64,000 nucleotides of DNA from Bacteroidota bacterium. Its GTDB lineage: Bacteria > Bacteroidota > Bacteroidia > Chitinophagales > Chitinophagaceae. The stretch is taken from contig JAPLEJ010000050.1 of NCBI GenBank assembly GCA_026391435.1, forward strand, positions 38,912 to 102,911, read 5' to 3'. The position numbers were made by a program, and so were the translations under genes. The notes under the pieces were generated by a model that worked only from the letters and a program-made list of their open reading frames with translations, did no database searches and had not been told where the DNA came from. Of this stretch, positions 28,758-38,774 are shown piece by piece; position 1 is the first letter of the stretch, and each line of letters opens with the position of its first letter.

Positions 28758-31700
28758 ATGGACTTCAAAAAAATTAATAATTGGACGGGTTGGGTGGTTA
28801 CTTTAATCGCTTGTACCGTCTATGTGATGACAGCAGAAGCCGCCGGCAGTTTTTGGGATTGCGGTGAATTTATCAGCAGTGCTTATAAATTACAAATACC
28901 ACATCCTCCAGGAGCACCTATGTTTGTTTTATTAGGTAGGGTATTTATTATTTTATTTGGAGACAATCCACTCACAGCTGCCAAGGCAGTGAATACCATG
29001 AGTGCTTTAGCAAGTGGTTTTACCATTTTATTTTTATTTTGGACCATCACCCATTTTGCGAAACGAATTGTAACCAAGCAAACTGGCGCTGAACCAGTAG
29101 GATATCAAATTATGGCCATTATGGGTGCCGGTATTGTAGGTGCCTTAGCCTATACTTTTAGTGATTCATTTTGGTACAGTGCAGTTGAAGGGGAAGTGTA
29201 TGCATTGAGTTCTTTTTTCACTGCATTGGTTTTTTGGGCCATTTTGAAATGGGAGCATAAGGCCGATCAGCCAGGCGCTGATAAGTGGATTATTTTTATT
29301 TTTTACATGATGGGCTTATCGATAGGAGTTCACTTATTAAATATTTTAACCATTCCTGCTATAGTCATGGTCTATTATTTTAGACAATACAAGCCTACTT
29401 TAATGGGAGGGTTTATTGCTTTTTTAATAGGCGTGGTCATCACTGGATTTATTCAAGTGGTCCTTATTCAGTATACTGTTAAATGGGCGGGGGCTTTTGA
29501 TGTTAGTTTTGTGAATTCATTAGGCTTGCCCTTTTTTAGTGGATTCATTTTCTTTTTTGTATTATTAGCTGCCATTTTAGGTTTCGGTATTTATTATGCC
29601 AATAAAAAAGGACTTTATTTTTTAAAGTTGGGGGTATGGTCCATGATATTTATGTTATTAGGGTATACCACTTATGTCACTACCATGATTCGCTCCAATG
29701 CAGATCCTTCGGTGGATATGTATAATGTTGACAATCCTGTTACCTTGGTCGGATATTTAGGTAGAGAGCAATATGGTGATTGGCCTATTTTATTTGGTCC
29801 AGATTATGTAGACAAAGTGGAGAATGTTGAAAATGGAGATCAATATGTGAAAGCACCTAAGCAATATGACTTATCAGGTAAAAACTATAAGAGAGATTGG
29901 ACTTCGGCACCCTCTTCGCATTTATTTCCAAGAATGTGGGATGGCGAGAATGATAGAGGTCAAATGGATAGTTATAGAGCATTCGCTGGAGTAGTGGATG
30001 GCGAAGCGCCCACATTGCGTGACAATATCAAATACTTTACCAATTATCAATTCGGGTTTATGTATTTGCGATATTTCTTATGGAATTTTGCAGGTAAGCA
30101 AAATGATTTACAAGGATTTGGAAATGTAAGAGATGGTAATTTTAGTACTGGAATTTCGGTGGTAGATAATTTATTTTTTGGTGATCAGTCTAAATTACCA
30201 GACACCATAAAAAATAACAATAAAGCACACAACAATTTATTCTTCTTACCATTTCTTTTAGGATTAATTGGTTTAATATTCCAATACCAACAAAATAAAA
30301 AAGATTTTATCGTAACAGGTTTACTTTTCTTTTTTACAGGGGTGGCCATCGTGCTTTATCTTAATCAAGTGAGTTTGCAACCTCGTGAGCGTGATTATGC
30401 TTATGTGGGGTCCTTTTATGTATTTGCTATTTGGATAGGATTAGGCGTATTGCAAGTGATTACTTGGCTATCTAGAGTAGTGAATCAAAGAACGGCGAGT
30501 ATTATAGCTACCGTTATTTGTTTTTTTGCAGTACCTGCATTAATGGCACAACAAGAATGGGATGACCATGATCGTAGTCAAAAAACGTTGCCTCGTGATT
30601 TGGCCCGTAACTATTTAGAAAGCTGCCCTCCTAATGCAATACTATTTTCATTTGGAGACAATGACACTTACCCATTATGGTATGCACAAGAAGTGGAAGG
30701 CATCCGTCCAGATGTGCGTGTGGTGGTGAATAGTCTATTGGGTTCCGATTGGTATATGAAGGAGTTGAGGTATAAGGTGAATCAAAGCGATAAATTCGAT
30801 GTCATATTTACTGAAGAACAAGTATCGGGTAATAAGTTAAATGTCGCCTATTATAATGCATTGCCAGAATTTGGTGAAACAAGGTACCATAACTTAGATT
30901 CCGTATTTAGATATGTCATTGGTGATCCTACAGGGAAATATATGGCTTCAACGCAAGATGGACCTGTCAATATTTTCCCAACACATAAATTTAAAGTGCC
31001 TGTCAATAAAGCCAATGCATTGGCATCAGGAATTGCTAAGGCAACAGATACCATTGTAGACAATTTGCTTATCGACTTTAATCCTAACAGACAATATCTA
31101 TTAAAAAATGAATTGGCGATGTATTCCATTATAGCGACCTCTCAATTCAAAAGACCTATATGCTTTACTTCTACACAAGAATTAAAGGAGTTAGGTTTAG
31201 ATAAATATGTTCGTCAGACAGGGTTGTCTTATCAATTGGTTCCTGTTTTGAATCAAAATATGGATGCTGATTTAGCTTATAAAAATATGATGACTAAATT
31301 TGCTTTTGGGAATGCTAAAAATCCGAATGTCTATTTTGATGAAGAAAATAGACGTCATTTAAATTCATTAAGATTGGCATTTGCTCAAGTAGCGCAAGCA
31401 TTAGTAGCAGAAGGAAAAAGAGAGAAAGCGCAGCAATTACTAAGAAAATTTGATTCCGAAACCAATGAAAAAAGTTTCCCTTATGGAATGACTTCTAATA
31501 GAGGTAATCAACATAATTATTTCTCTTACTTATTCTTACAAGCATGTTACGCTTCTGGCGAATTAAATTTGGCTAAAAAAGTAACTACTTCATTATTAAA
31601 GGATTTAAAGCAGGAGGTAACTTATTATAAGGGGTTGGGTGATTCTATGAGTAATGATCAATTTTTGCAAAATGCCGAAAATGCATATCAAGGAAAACCG

Positions 31701-31811
31701 AATACTTTAGCAAGTAAGCAAATAGCATTTGTGCAGGATATTTTAACCTGCTCACAACTAGTAGATGCAGTCAGTAAAATGGAGAAGGATTTTTCAGCTA
31801 TAAAGAAATAA
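28758..31811 (+). CDS. DUF2723 family membrane protein (GT117-type protein O-mannosyltransferase-like)
   Basis: MTAEAAGSFWDCGEFISSAYKLQIPHPPGAPMFVLLGR and many TM helices; start moved from 28734 to ATG 28758. Confidence 0.88.
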   Translation: MDFKKINNWTGWVVTLIACTVYVMTAEAAGSFWDCGEFISSAYKLQIPHPPGAPMFVLLGRVFIILFGDNPLTAAKAVNTMSALASGFTILFLFWTITHFAKRIVTKQTGAEPVGYQIMAIMGAGIVGALAYTFSDSFWYSAVEGEVYALSSFFTALVFWAILKWEHKADQPGADKWIIFIFYMMGLSIGVHLLNILTIPAIVMVYYFRQYKPTLMGGFIAFLIGVVITGFIQVVLIQYTVKWAGAFDVSFVNSLGLPFFSGFIFFFVLLAAILGFGIYYANKKGLYFLKLGVWSMIFMLLGYTTYVTTMIRSNADPSVDMYNVDNPVTLVGYLGREQYGDWPILFGPDYVDKVENVENGDQYVKAPKQYDLSGKNYKRDWTSAPSSHLFPRMWDGENDRGQMDSYRAFAGVVDGEAPTLRDNIKYFTNYQFGFMYLRYFLWNFAGKQNDLQGFGNVRDGNFSTGISVVDNLFFGDQSKLPDTIKNNNKAHNNLFFLPFLLGLIGLIFQYQQNKKDFIVTGLLFFFTGVAIVLYLNQVSLQPRERDYAYVGSFYVFAIWIGLGVLQVITWLSRVVNQRTASIIATVICFFAVPALMAQQEWDDHDRSQKTLPRDLARNYLESCPPNAILFSFGDNDTYPLWYAQEVEGIRPDVRVVVNSLLGSDWYMKELRYKVNQSDKFDVIFTEEQVSGNKLNVAYYNALPEFGETRYHNLDSVFRYVIGDPTGKYMASTQDGPVNIFPTHKFKVPVNKANALASGIAKATDTIVDNLLIDFNPNRQYLLKNELAMYSIIATSQFKRPICFTSTQELKELGLDKYVRQTGLSYQLVPVLNQNMDADLAYKNMMTKFAFGNAKNPNVYFDEENRRHLNSLRLAFAQVAQALVAEGKREKAQQLLRKFDSETNEKSFPYGMTSNRGNQHNYFSYLFLQACYASGELNLAKKVTTSLLKDLKQEVTYYKGLGDSMSNDQFLQNAENAYQGKPNTLASKQIAFVQDILTCSQLVDAVSKMEKDFSAIKK

Positions 31812-31828
31812 ACGAACAGGTATAAAAT

Positions 31829-31868
31829 AAAAGCCCTCTTTTTTCTATTGGAAGAAAGAGGGCTTTTT
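31829..31868. terminator. Bidirectional Rho-independent terminator between convergent genes
   Basis: AAAAGCCCTCTTTTTTC-TATT-GGAAGAAAGAGGGCTTTTT. Confidence 0.85.
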
Positions 31869-31889
31869 AATATCCTATATTTTACAGCT

Positions 31890-33017
31890 TTATAATAAAG
31901 AAGTTAATGCTTGAACTACAGTATCAATTTCTTGTTTTGTATTGTATTTTGAAAAAGAAAAACGAACGGTCACGATATCTGAACCCTTATTTAAAGCGGC
32001 TATAACATGAGAGCCTTGTTGTGCGCCACTAGAACATGCACTTCCACCGCTAGCACAAATATTTTGAATATCTAAATTAAACAAGAGCATCTCTGTCTTT
32101 TGATTTTTAGGGAAATTAACACTTAGTAAAGTGTACAAACTTTCACCAAAGGGATCACCATTAAAGCTAACACTAGGAATATGTGTATTCAAAGCGTCAT
32201 ACATATATTTTTTTAGTTCTTGAATATAGGTTTTATCTGCTTCGTGGTTTTCATGTGCCAATGTTAAAGCTTTTGCAAGTCCCACGATGCCATATACATT
32301 TTCAGTACCTGCGCGCATATTTCTTTCCTGAGCACCCCCGTGCAAAAAGGGATGTATTTTAATATTTTCATTAATGTAAAGTATGCCCACTCCCTTAGGG
32401 CCATGAAATTTATGACCTGCTCCTGTGATAAAATCGACATTAGTGTTTTTTAAATCAAAAGGGAAATGCCCCACTGTTTGAACTGTATCGCTATGGAAAT
32501 AGGCATTATACTTTTTACATATTGCCCCCACTGTATCAAGATGGATACAATTACCAATTTCATTATTAGCATGCATAATACTGACAATGGTTTTGCCTGT
32601 ATCTTCTTTTAATAATGCTTCAAGATGTGAAGTGTCGATATGCCCATTGGGTAAAATAGAAACATAAGACAATTTAATCTGATGGGCTTTGGCTAAATAT
32701 TCGACAGTATGCAAAGTGGCATGATGTTCGATAGGGGAGCTGATGATATGAGTACAACCAAGATCGGTTACTGCCGCATGTAAAATAGTATTACTGCTTT
32801 CAGTACCGCCACTGGTAAAAAATATTTCAGCAGGTTTTGCTCCCAAGATGGAGGCTACCGTTTTTCGGGCTTGTTCAATGGCCATTCGCGTTTCACGACC
32901 GTAACTATAAATAGACGATGGGTTGCCAAATTGCTCTTTAAAAAAGGGCAACATGCTTTCTAGTACCAATGGGTCAATGGGCGTGGTAGCCGCATTATCA
33001 AAATAGATTCTTTCCAT
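31890..33017 (-). CDS. Cysteine desulfurase (NifS/IscS family)
   Basis: YFDNAATTPIDPLVLE, FTSGGTESSN, GAGHKFHGPKGVG, CASGGSACSSG. Confidence 0.93.
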   Translation of the reverse strand: MERIYFDNAATTPIDPLVLESMLPFFKEQFGNPSSIYSYGRETRMAIEQARKTVASILGAKPAEIFFTSGGTESSNTILHAAVTDLGCTHIISSPIEHHATLHTVEYLAKAHQIKLSYVSILPNGHIDTSHLEALLKEDTGKTIVSIMHANNEIGNCIHLDTVGAICKKYNAYFHSDTVQTVGHFPFDLKNTNVDFITGAGHKFHGPKGVGILYINENIKIHPFLHGGAQERNMRAGTENVYGIVGLAKALTLAHENHEADKTYIQELKKYMYDALNTHIPSVSFNGDPFGESLYTLLSVNFPKNQKTEMLLFNLDIQNICASGGSACSSGAQQGSHVIAALNKGSDIVTVRFSFSKYNTKQEIDTVVQALTSLL

Positions 33018-33028
33018 ACAAATCGAAG

Positions 33029-34411
33029 TTACTGAATGGCTTGAATAATTGAAATAATTTTATCTGCTAATTGATCTGCCTCTATTTGCGTGGGAGCTTC
33101 GGTATAAATACGAATAATTGGCTCGGTATTACTTGACCTTAAGTGTACCCATTCACTTTTGAAGTCAATTTTCATCCCATCTTCTCTATTCATTGGGTAG
33201 TTTGAAAATTGCTTTTCTAAATGTGCAAAAATATTTTCTAATGAGATGCTATCGTTCAATTCCATTTTCTTTTTGCTCATGAAATAGACAGGGTAACTTG
33301 CTTTTAAAGTGGAAGCGGTTATTTTCGACTTTGCTAAATGAGTTAAAAATAAAGCAATACCAATTAAGGCATCTCTGCCATAGTGTAAATCTGGAACTAT
33401 AATACCGCCATTGCCTTCACCCCCAATTACTGCATGTTCTTGCTTCATTTTATTTACCACATTCACTTCACCGACGGCGCTAGCAAAATAAGTACCTCCT
33501 CTTTTTTCAGTGACATCTTTTAATGCCCTTGTGGAAGAAAGATTGCTGACCGTCGCTCCTTTTTTGTGTTGTAAAATATAATCTGCAATCGCAACTAAAG
33601 TGTATTCTTCTCCAAATAATTCCCCATCCTCACTCACGAAACACAAGCGGTCTACATCAGGATCAACAGCGATACCTAAGTGTGCTTTATTATTGATGAC
33701 AGTGGTGCAAAGTTGGGTTAAATTTTCTTTTAAAGGTTCTGGGTTATGTTCAAAATTCCCATGCATCTCTGCATTTAAAACTTTAATGTTGGTTACGCCT
33801 ATTGCATTTAACAAGGCGGGTACCGTAAATGCGCCCGAACTATTGATCGCATCTACTACCACAGAAAATTGCGCATCTTCTATGGCTTGGATATCCACTA
33901 ATGGGTAATTAATAATGGCTTTAATGTGATTTTCTAAACTAGCATTATCGGAAATGAGATGACCCATATGGTCAATATCTGCATAATTAAAATCTTCCTT
34001 GGCGGCAATTGCTAATATAGTTTTACCTTCTTCTGCACTCACAAATTCACCTTTATTATTTAATAGTTTTAAAGCATTCCACTCTTTGGGATTATGACTT
34101 GCTGTGATGATAATACCGCCATTGGCTTTTTCAAAAACAACCGCCATCTCTACAGTAGGTGTGGTGCTCAATCCCAAATGAACCACATCGATTCCTAGAG
34201 ACAAAAGACTTTGTTCAACAAGTGTTTCAACCATGGCGCCACTCATTCTGCCATCTCTACCTAAAACCACTTTGATGCGTCCTGTTGATTGGCTCATAAG
34301 CCAAGTGCCATAAGCAGAGGCAAATTTAACGATATCAATAGGAGTGAGGTTCTCATTCGGTTTTCCACCAATGGTGCCTCTAAAACCAGAAATGCTTTTA
34401 ATCAGTGCCAT
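33029..34411 (-). CDS. glmM: Phosphoglucosamine mutase (GlmM-like phosphohexomutase)
   Basis: GRDGRMSGAM, ITASHNPKEWNALKLLN, AVDPDVDRLCF, GGEGNGGII, RSSNTEPIIRIY. Confidence 0.85.
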   Translation of the reverse strand: MALIKSISGFRGTIGGKPNENLTPIDIVKFASAYGTWLMSQSTGRIKVVLGRDGRMSGAMVETLVEQSLLSLGIDVVHLGLSTTPTVEMAVVFEKANGGIIITASHNPKEWNALKLLNNKGEFVSAEEGKTILAIAAKEDFNYADIDHMGHLISDNASLENHIKAIINYPLVDIQAIEDAQFSVVVDAINSSGAFTVPALLNAIGVTNIKVLNAEMHGNFEHNPEPLKENLTQLCTTVINNKAHLGIAVDPDVDRLCFVSEDGELFGEEYTLVAIADYILQHKKGATVSNLSSTRALKDVTEKRGGTYFASAVGEVNVVNKMKQEHAVIGGEGNGGIIVPDLHYGRDALIGIALFLTHLAKSKITASTLKASYPVYFMSKKKMELNDSISLENIFAHLEKQFSNYPMNREDGMKIDFKSEWVHLRSSNTEPIIRIYTEAPTQIEADQLADKIISIIQAIQ

Positions 34412-34484
34412 TTATATGAAGTTGCTTGTTAAATTAAGTTATGCAAATTTACTTTATTTTTTTGCATTCTTGTATCTTTATGCC

Positions 34485-35081
34485 ATGATGCAACATTTAT
34501 TAGAATGGCTATTAGATAAGGATCAATCTCTCTTTTTTCGTATCAATGGTCACTGGACCAATGGGGTCCTTGATAAGTGCCTTCTTTGGTTTAGGACTTC
34601 TGATCATTGGATTCCATTTTATGTTATTTTATTGTTCTTTTTATTTAAAAAAATAGGAACTCGGACCTGGAAATGGCTTTTATTAGCTATTGTGAATGTT
34701 GCATTGACCGATCAAGTAAGTAGTAATTTTTTTAAACCCTTCTTTCATCGATTAAGGCCATGCGCTGATCCATTAGTTATGAATAAGGTAAATATGTTGG
34801 TCGATCATTGTTTGACTTCATTTAGTTTTACTTCCTCTCATGCGGCCAATCATTTTGGAATAGCGATGTTTATTTTTATAACCTTGCAACCTTTATTTAA
34901 AAAATTTCGTTTTTTATTTTTAGTATGGGCTGGAATTATCTCCTATGCTCAGGTTTATGTAGGGGTGCATTATCCAGTTGATGTAATAGCGGGGGCTGTC
35001 ATTGGAATGTTATTTGGTTGGGCCTCTGCAAAAATTTATAAAAAGTGGGAGCCTACACTTCCTATTTTGCAATCAAACTAA
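34485..35081 (+). CDS. Phosphatase PAP2 family protein
   Basis: KPFFHRLRPC, FTSSHAANHFG, GVHYPVDVIAGAVIG; start set at MMQHLLEW. Confidence 0.88.
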   Translation: MMQHLLEWLLDKDQSLFFRINGHWTNGVLDKCLLWFRTSDHWIPFYVILLFFLFKKIGTRTWKWLLLAIVNVALTDQVSSNFFKPFFHRLRPCADPLVMNKVNMLVDHCLTSFSFTSSHAANHFGIAMFIFITLQPLFKKFRFLFLVWAGIISYAQVYVGVHYPVDVIAGAVIGMLFGWASAKIYKKWEPTLPILQSN

Positions 35082-35566
35082 AAATTAAACTGAGCAACAT
35101 TTTTTGGATAAATGAGCTCGTAACTTTTTCGAACTCCTTTTTCTTTTACATGTAAAATATTAATTTGCTGATTGTTGACACCAAACAAAACTTCGCAAAA
35201 AATATTTAATTGATTTATTTGTTTGCAATTTTTTACTTCAAAATAAGTCCAAGTACTTTCTTTTTGAATTTCAAATCCAACATATTCTAAATTGCATTTA
35301 ATGCCATTGGCAGTTAATCCAAGTCGCTTGCTCAAATAGGCGGATATTAAAGCGTCTGCTTTATTTTTTTGGCTTGCTTGTGATAAATCGATCGTGGTTT
35401 TAGCATCAGCCGAAATCATTTTTTCAAGGTCGTTGGTGAAAGTGCGTACACTAATTTCAAGGGTGGCTTCTTTCTCATTGTGATTAATGTCAATGACAGA
35501 CACAAAAAAGGGGTGAACCAAAGCAACCATTGCAGTAAAAAAGGTATTCCATCCAATCCAGGCCAT
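35078..35566 (-). CDS. DUF6702 family protein
   Basis: HPFFVSVIDINHNEKEATLEISVRTFTNDLE; divergent from a HupE/UreJ-like gene. Confidence 0.6.
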   Translation of the reverse strand: MAWIGWNTFFTAMVALVHPFFVSVIDINHNEKEATLEISVRTFTNDLEKMISADAKTTIDLSQASQKNKADALISAYLSKRLGLTANGIKCNLEYVGFEIQKESTWTYFEVKNCKQINQLNIFCEVLFGVNNQQINILHVKEKGVRKSYELIYPKNVAQFNF

Positions 35567-35626
35567 AGTGATTATTTGTATATTGCAAAGGTCTTGATTA
35601 ATTTAACAATTCAAAATTTTGATTTT

Positions 35627-36223
35627 ATGAATGATATGCTCATTTATGCGCATTTGGGATTTAGGCATATCATTGATATTAATGGCTCTGATCATATATT
35701 GTTCATTGTAGCATTGGTCATTAGATATATGGTATTAGACTGGAAAAAAGTGCTCATTTTGGTGACCTCTTTTACGATTGGGCATTCTATTACGCTGGCT
35801 TTGAGTACTTTAGAATGGGTAAATTTCCCCGTTCAGCTCATTGAATTGCTTATTCCAATGACCATCCTTTTTACAGCGGTCTCTAATTTTTTTGTTAAGG
35901 GCTTCACTTTTCAATCTAAATACCCCATTATTTACTATTTAGCCTTGTTTTTTGGCTTAATTCATGGTTTAGGATTTAGCAATTACCTTAAAAGTTTACT
36001 TGGAAAGGAAGAAAGCCTTATTGCGCCTCTTTTCTCCTTTAATTTGGGCTTAGAGCTAGGTCAGCTATTGATTGTTAGTATTATTTTACTTTTTTCATTT
36101 ATATTCGTATCCCATTTTAAGGTTGACCGAAAATTATATCTCCGAATAGGATCTATATTAACAATTGGGTTCGCTTTAAATATGGTACTTGATAGAATCA
36201 TTCCTTTTTTAAAATCAAATTGA
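35627..36223 (+). CDS. HupE/UreJ-like membrane protein
   Basis: GFRHIIDINGSDHILFIVALVI, VTSFTIGHSITLALSTL, GLIHGLGFSNYLKSLLG; start set at MNDMLIYAHLG. Confidence 0.75.
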   Translation: MNDMLIYAHLGFRHIIDINGSDHILFIVALVIRYMVLDWKKVLILVTSFTIGHSITLALSTLEWVNFPVQLIELLIPMTILFTAVSNFFVKGFTFQSKYPIIYYLALFFGLIHGLGFSNYLKSLLGKEESLIAPLFSFNLGLELGQLLIVSIILLFSFIFVSHFKVDRKLYLRIGSILTIGFALNMVLDRIIPFLKSN

Positions 36224-36227
36224 TTAT

Positions 36228-38648
36228 ATGCAAATCAAAAAATTAGTTTTATTTACTCTTGTTTTATTAACAAGTTTAAGTTTTGTCATGGCACAAGACA
36301 TTCGTAACAATCCTACTTCCAATCATGGAAATAAGTTTGAGCAACTTGGGACTATTTTAGCAACTCCCAACGAGTATCGTACAGCGAGTGGTGCCCCAGG
36401 AACAAAATATTGGCAACAAAGAGCTGATTATGACATCAAAGCCAACTTGGATGAAAAAAAATTATTATTAACAGGTTCCGAAACGGTTACCTATTTCAAT
36501 AACTCACCTGATGTGCTTACTTATTTATGGTTGCAATTGGACGAAAATGAGCACAGCACCATCAATAACGGAGGCTTCCCTGAAGAATCTAGATTAAGTC
36601 GTGCAGTAAGTCCTGCAACGATTGATAAATTAATTGAAGCGAAATCTGATAATGGTTTAGGTCATATCATTTCTTCTTTAACTGATGCACTAGGAGCAAA
36701 ATTAAAATATACAATTAATGGAACGATGATGCGTATTGAAGTACCCACTCCATTAAAACCTGGTCAAAAATTTACTTTTAAATTAAGTTGGACTTATAAA
36801 ATTACAGACCGCATGACCGTTGCAGGTCGTGGAGGTTTTGAATATTTCCCTGAGGACGGTAACTACCTATTTACCATGGCACAATGGTATCCTCGTTTAT
36901 GTGTTTATTCTGATTTCCAAGGATGGCAAAATCATCAGTTCACAGGTCGTGGTGAATTTGCTTTAGTTTTTGGAAATTATAATGTTGCCATAACCGTTCC
37001 AGGTGATCATGTCGTGATGGCAACAGGTCAAGGACAAAATTATCCAGCTGTACTTTCTGCTGCGCAGTTAGCAAGATGGACAAAGGCACAAACATCAACA
37101 GAGCCAGTAGAAGTGGTGACATTAGATGAAGCAAAAGCTGCTGAAAAAAATAAAGCAACCACAAGCAAAACATGGGTATTTGCTGCAAATAATGTGCGTG
37201 ATTTTGCATTTGGAAGTAGCCGTAAATTTATATGGGATGCGATGGCTGCCAATGTAGAAGGAAAAAAAGTAATGTGCATGAGTGCTTATGGAAAAGAAGC
37301 TTATGGTTTGTATCGTAAGTTTTCAACGAAAGCGGTAGCACATACGATTAAGAGTTATTCTAAATTTAGTGTTGCCTATCCTTATCCTGTAGCACAAAGT
37401 ATTGAAGCATCTAATGGAATGGAATATCCTATGATTTGCTTTAACTATGGCCGTACTGAGAAAGATGGTAGCTATACTGAGTCTGCTAAACATGGTATGT
37501 TAGGTGTGATTATTCATGAGGTAGGACATAACTTTTTCCCAATGATCATCAATAGTGATGAGCGTCAATGGTCTTGGATGGATGAGGGACTTAATTCTTT
37601 TGTTGAATATTTAACTGAAGAATTGTATGATAATAAATTTCCTACAAGAGGTGGTCCAGCCTGGACTATTTCAGATTATATGCGTCTACCAAAGGATCAA
37701 TTAGAGCCTATTATGACTAATAGTGAAAATATTATTCAATTTGGACCTAATGCTTATACAAAACCCGCAACCGCTTTAAATATTTTAAGAGAGACGGTGA
37801 TGGGTCGTGAATTATTTGATTATTCGTTTAAAGAATATGCACGTCGATGGGCGTTTAAACATCCAACACCTGCTGATTTATTTAGAACAATGGAAGATGC
37901 AAGTGCAATCGATTTAGATTGGTATTGGAGAGGTTGGTTTTACGGCATTGATCCAGTAGATATTGCCATTGATACGGTGAAGCATGCTGTCTATGATGCA
38001 ACTGCTGCGGCACCTGCTGCTGGTGGTGGCATGATGATGATGCGTGGTGGTCGTGGTGGTGGAATGGTAGGTGGCCCAAGAGGTTTAGATAAACCAGCTA
38101 TTCCTGAGTTTGATGATATTTCAAAAGTTAGAAACAGAGCCGATAAGTCTATTGTTTTTTTAACAGATGCGGATACCACACTTCGTGATTTTTATTGGAG
38201 ATACGATAGAGGGATTGAGCCTTATGATTCAGTCACCAAACAACCTGCAATGAGCTTTCCAGCTCCAGATGCTTTAACAGATGCAGAGAAAGCGAAGTAC
38301 GCTGATGTTAACTTATATGAAATCACATTCTTAAATAAAGGCGGATTGGTGATGCCGATCATTGTAGAGTTTACATTTGCAGATGGCACCAAAGAAATGC
38401 AAAAATTATCAGCTCAGATTTGGAGAAAAAATGAGAATAAAGTAACAAGAGTATTTTTGACAAATAAAAAAGCAGTATCTATTCAATTGGATCCAATGCG
38501 TGAAACAGCGGATATTGATGAAACTAATAATAGATGGCCTAATGTGTCAGCTCCTTCTAAATTCACCTTATTCAAATCAAGAGGATTTGGTCGTGGACAA
38601 TCGATGGGATTATCGCCTATGCAAAGTGCACAGAATAAGAAAAACTAG
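36228..38648 (+). CDS. M1 family metallopeptidase, secreted, paralog A
   Basis: GMEYP exopeptidase motif, HEVGHNFFPMIINSDERQWSWMDE (HExxH-x18-E), signal peptide. Confidence 0.92.
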   Translation: MQIKKLVLFTLVLLTSLSFVMAQDIRNNPTSNHGNKFEQLGTILATPNEYRTASGAPGTKYWQQRADYDIKANLDEKKLLLTGSETVTYFNNSPDVLTYLWLQLDENEHSTINNGGFPEESRLSRAVSPATIDKLIEAKSDNGLGHIISSLTDALGAKLKYTINGTMMRIEVPTPLKPGQKFTFKLSWTYKITDRMTVAGRGGFEYFPEDGNYLFTMAQWYPRLCVYSDFQGWQNHQFTGRGEFALVFGNYNVAITVPGDHVVMATGQGQNYPAVLSAAQLARWTKAQTSTEPVEVVTLDEAKAAEKNKATTSKTWVFAANNVRDFAFGSSRKFIWDAMAANVEGKKVMCMSAYGKEAYGLYRKFSTKAVAHTIKSYSKFSVAYPYPVAQSIEASNGMEYPMICFNYGRTEKDGSYTESAKHGMLGVIIHEVGHNFFPMIINSDERQWSWMDEGLNSFVEYLTEELYDNKFPTRGGPAWTISDYMRLPKDQLEPIMTNSENIIQFGPNAYTKPATALNILRETVMGRELFDYSFKEYARRWAFKHPTPADLFRTMEDASAIDLDWYWRGWFYGIDPVDIAIDTVKHAVYDATAAAPAAGGGMMMMRGGRGGGMVGGPRGLDKPAIPEFDDISKVRNRADKSIVFLTDADTTLRDFYWRYDRGIEPYDSVTKQPAMSFPAPDALTDAEKAKYADVNLYEITFLNKGGLVMPIIVEFTFADGTKEMQKLSAQIWRKNENKVTRVFLTNKKAVSIQLDPMRETADIDETNNRWPNVSAPSKFTLFKSRGFGRGQSMGLSPMQSAQNKKN

Positions 38649-38671
38649 TTGATTGGTTTTATAGACCTATC

Positions 38672-38709
38672 AAAATGTCCTCCCTATTGCTAGGGGGGAC
38701 ATTTTTTTT
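38672..38709 (+). terminator. Rho-independent terminator
   Basis: AAAATGTCCTCCC-TATTGCTA-GGGGGGACATTTTTTTT. Confidence 0.8.
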
Positions 38710-38774
38710 AATCTCATCACAATTCCTACTTTACTCATGGTTTTTTAATTAAATTGTTTATTCAAACTTTATCT

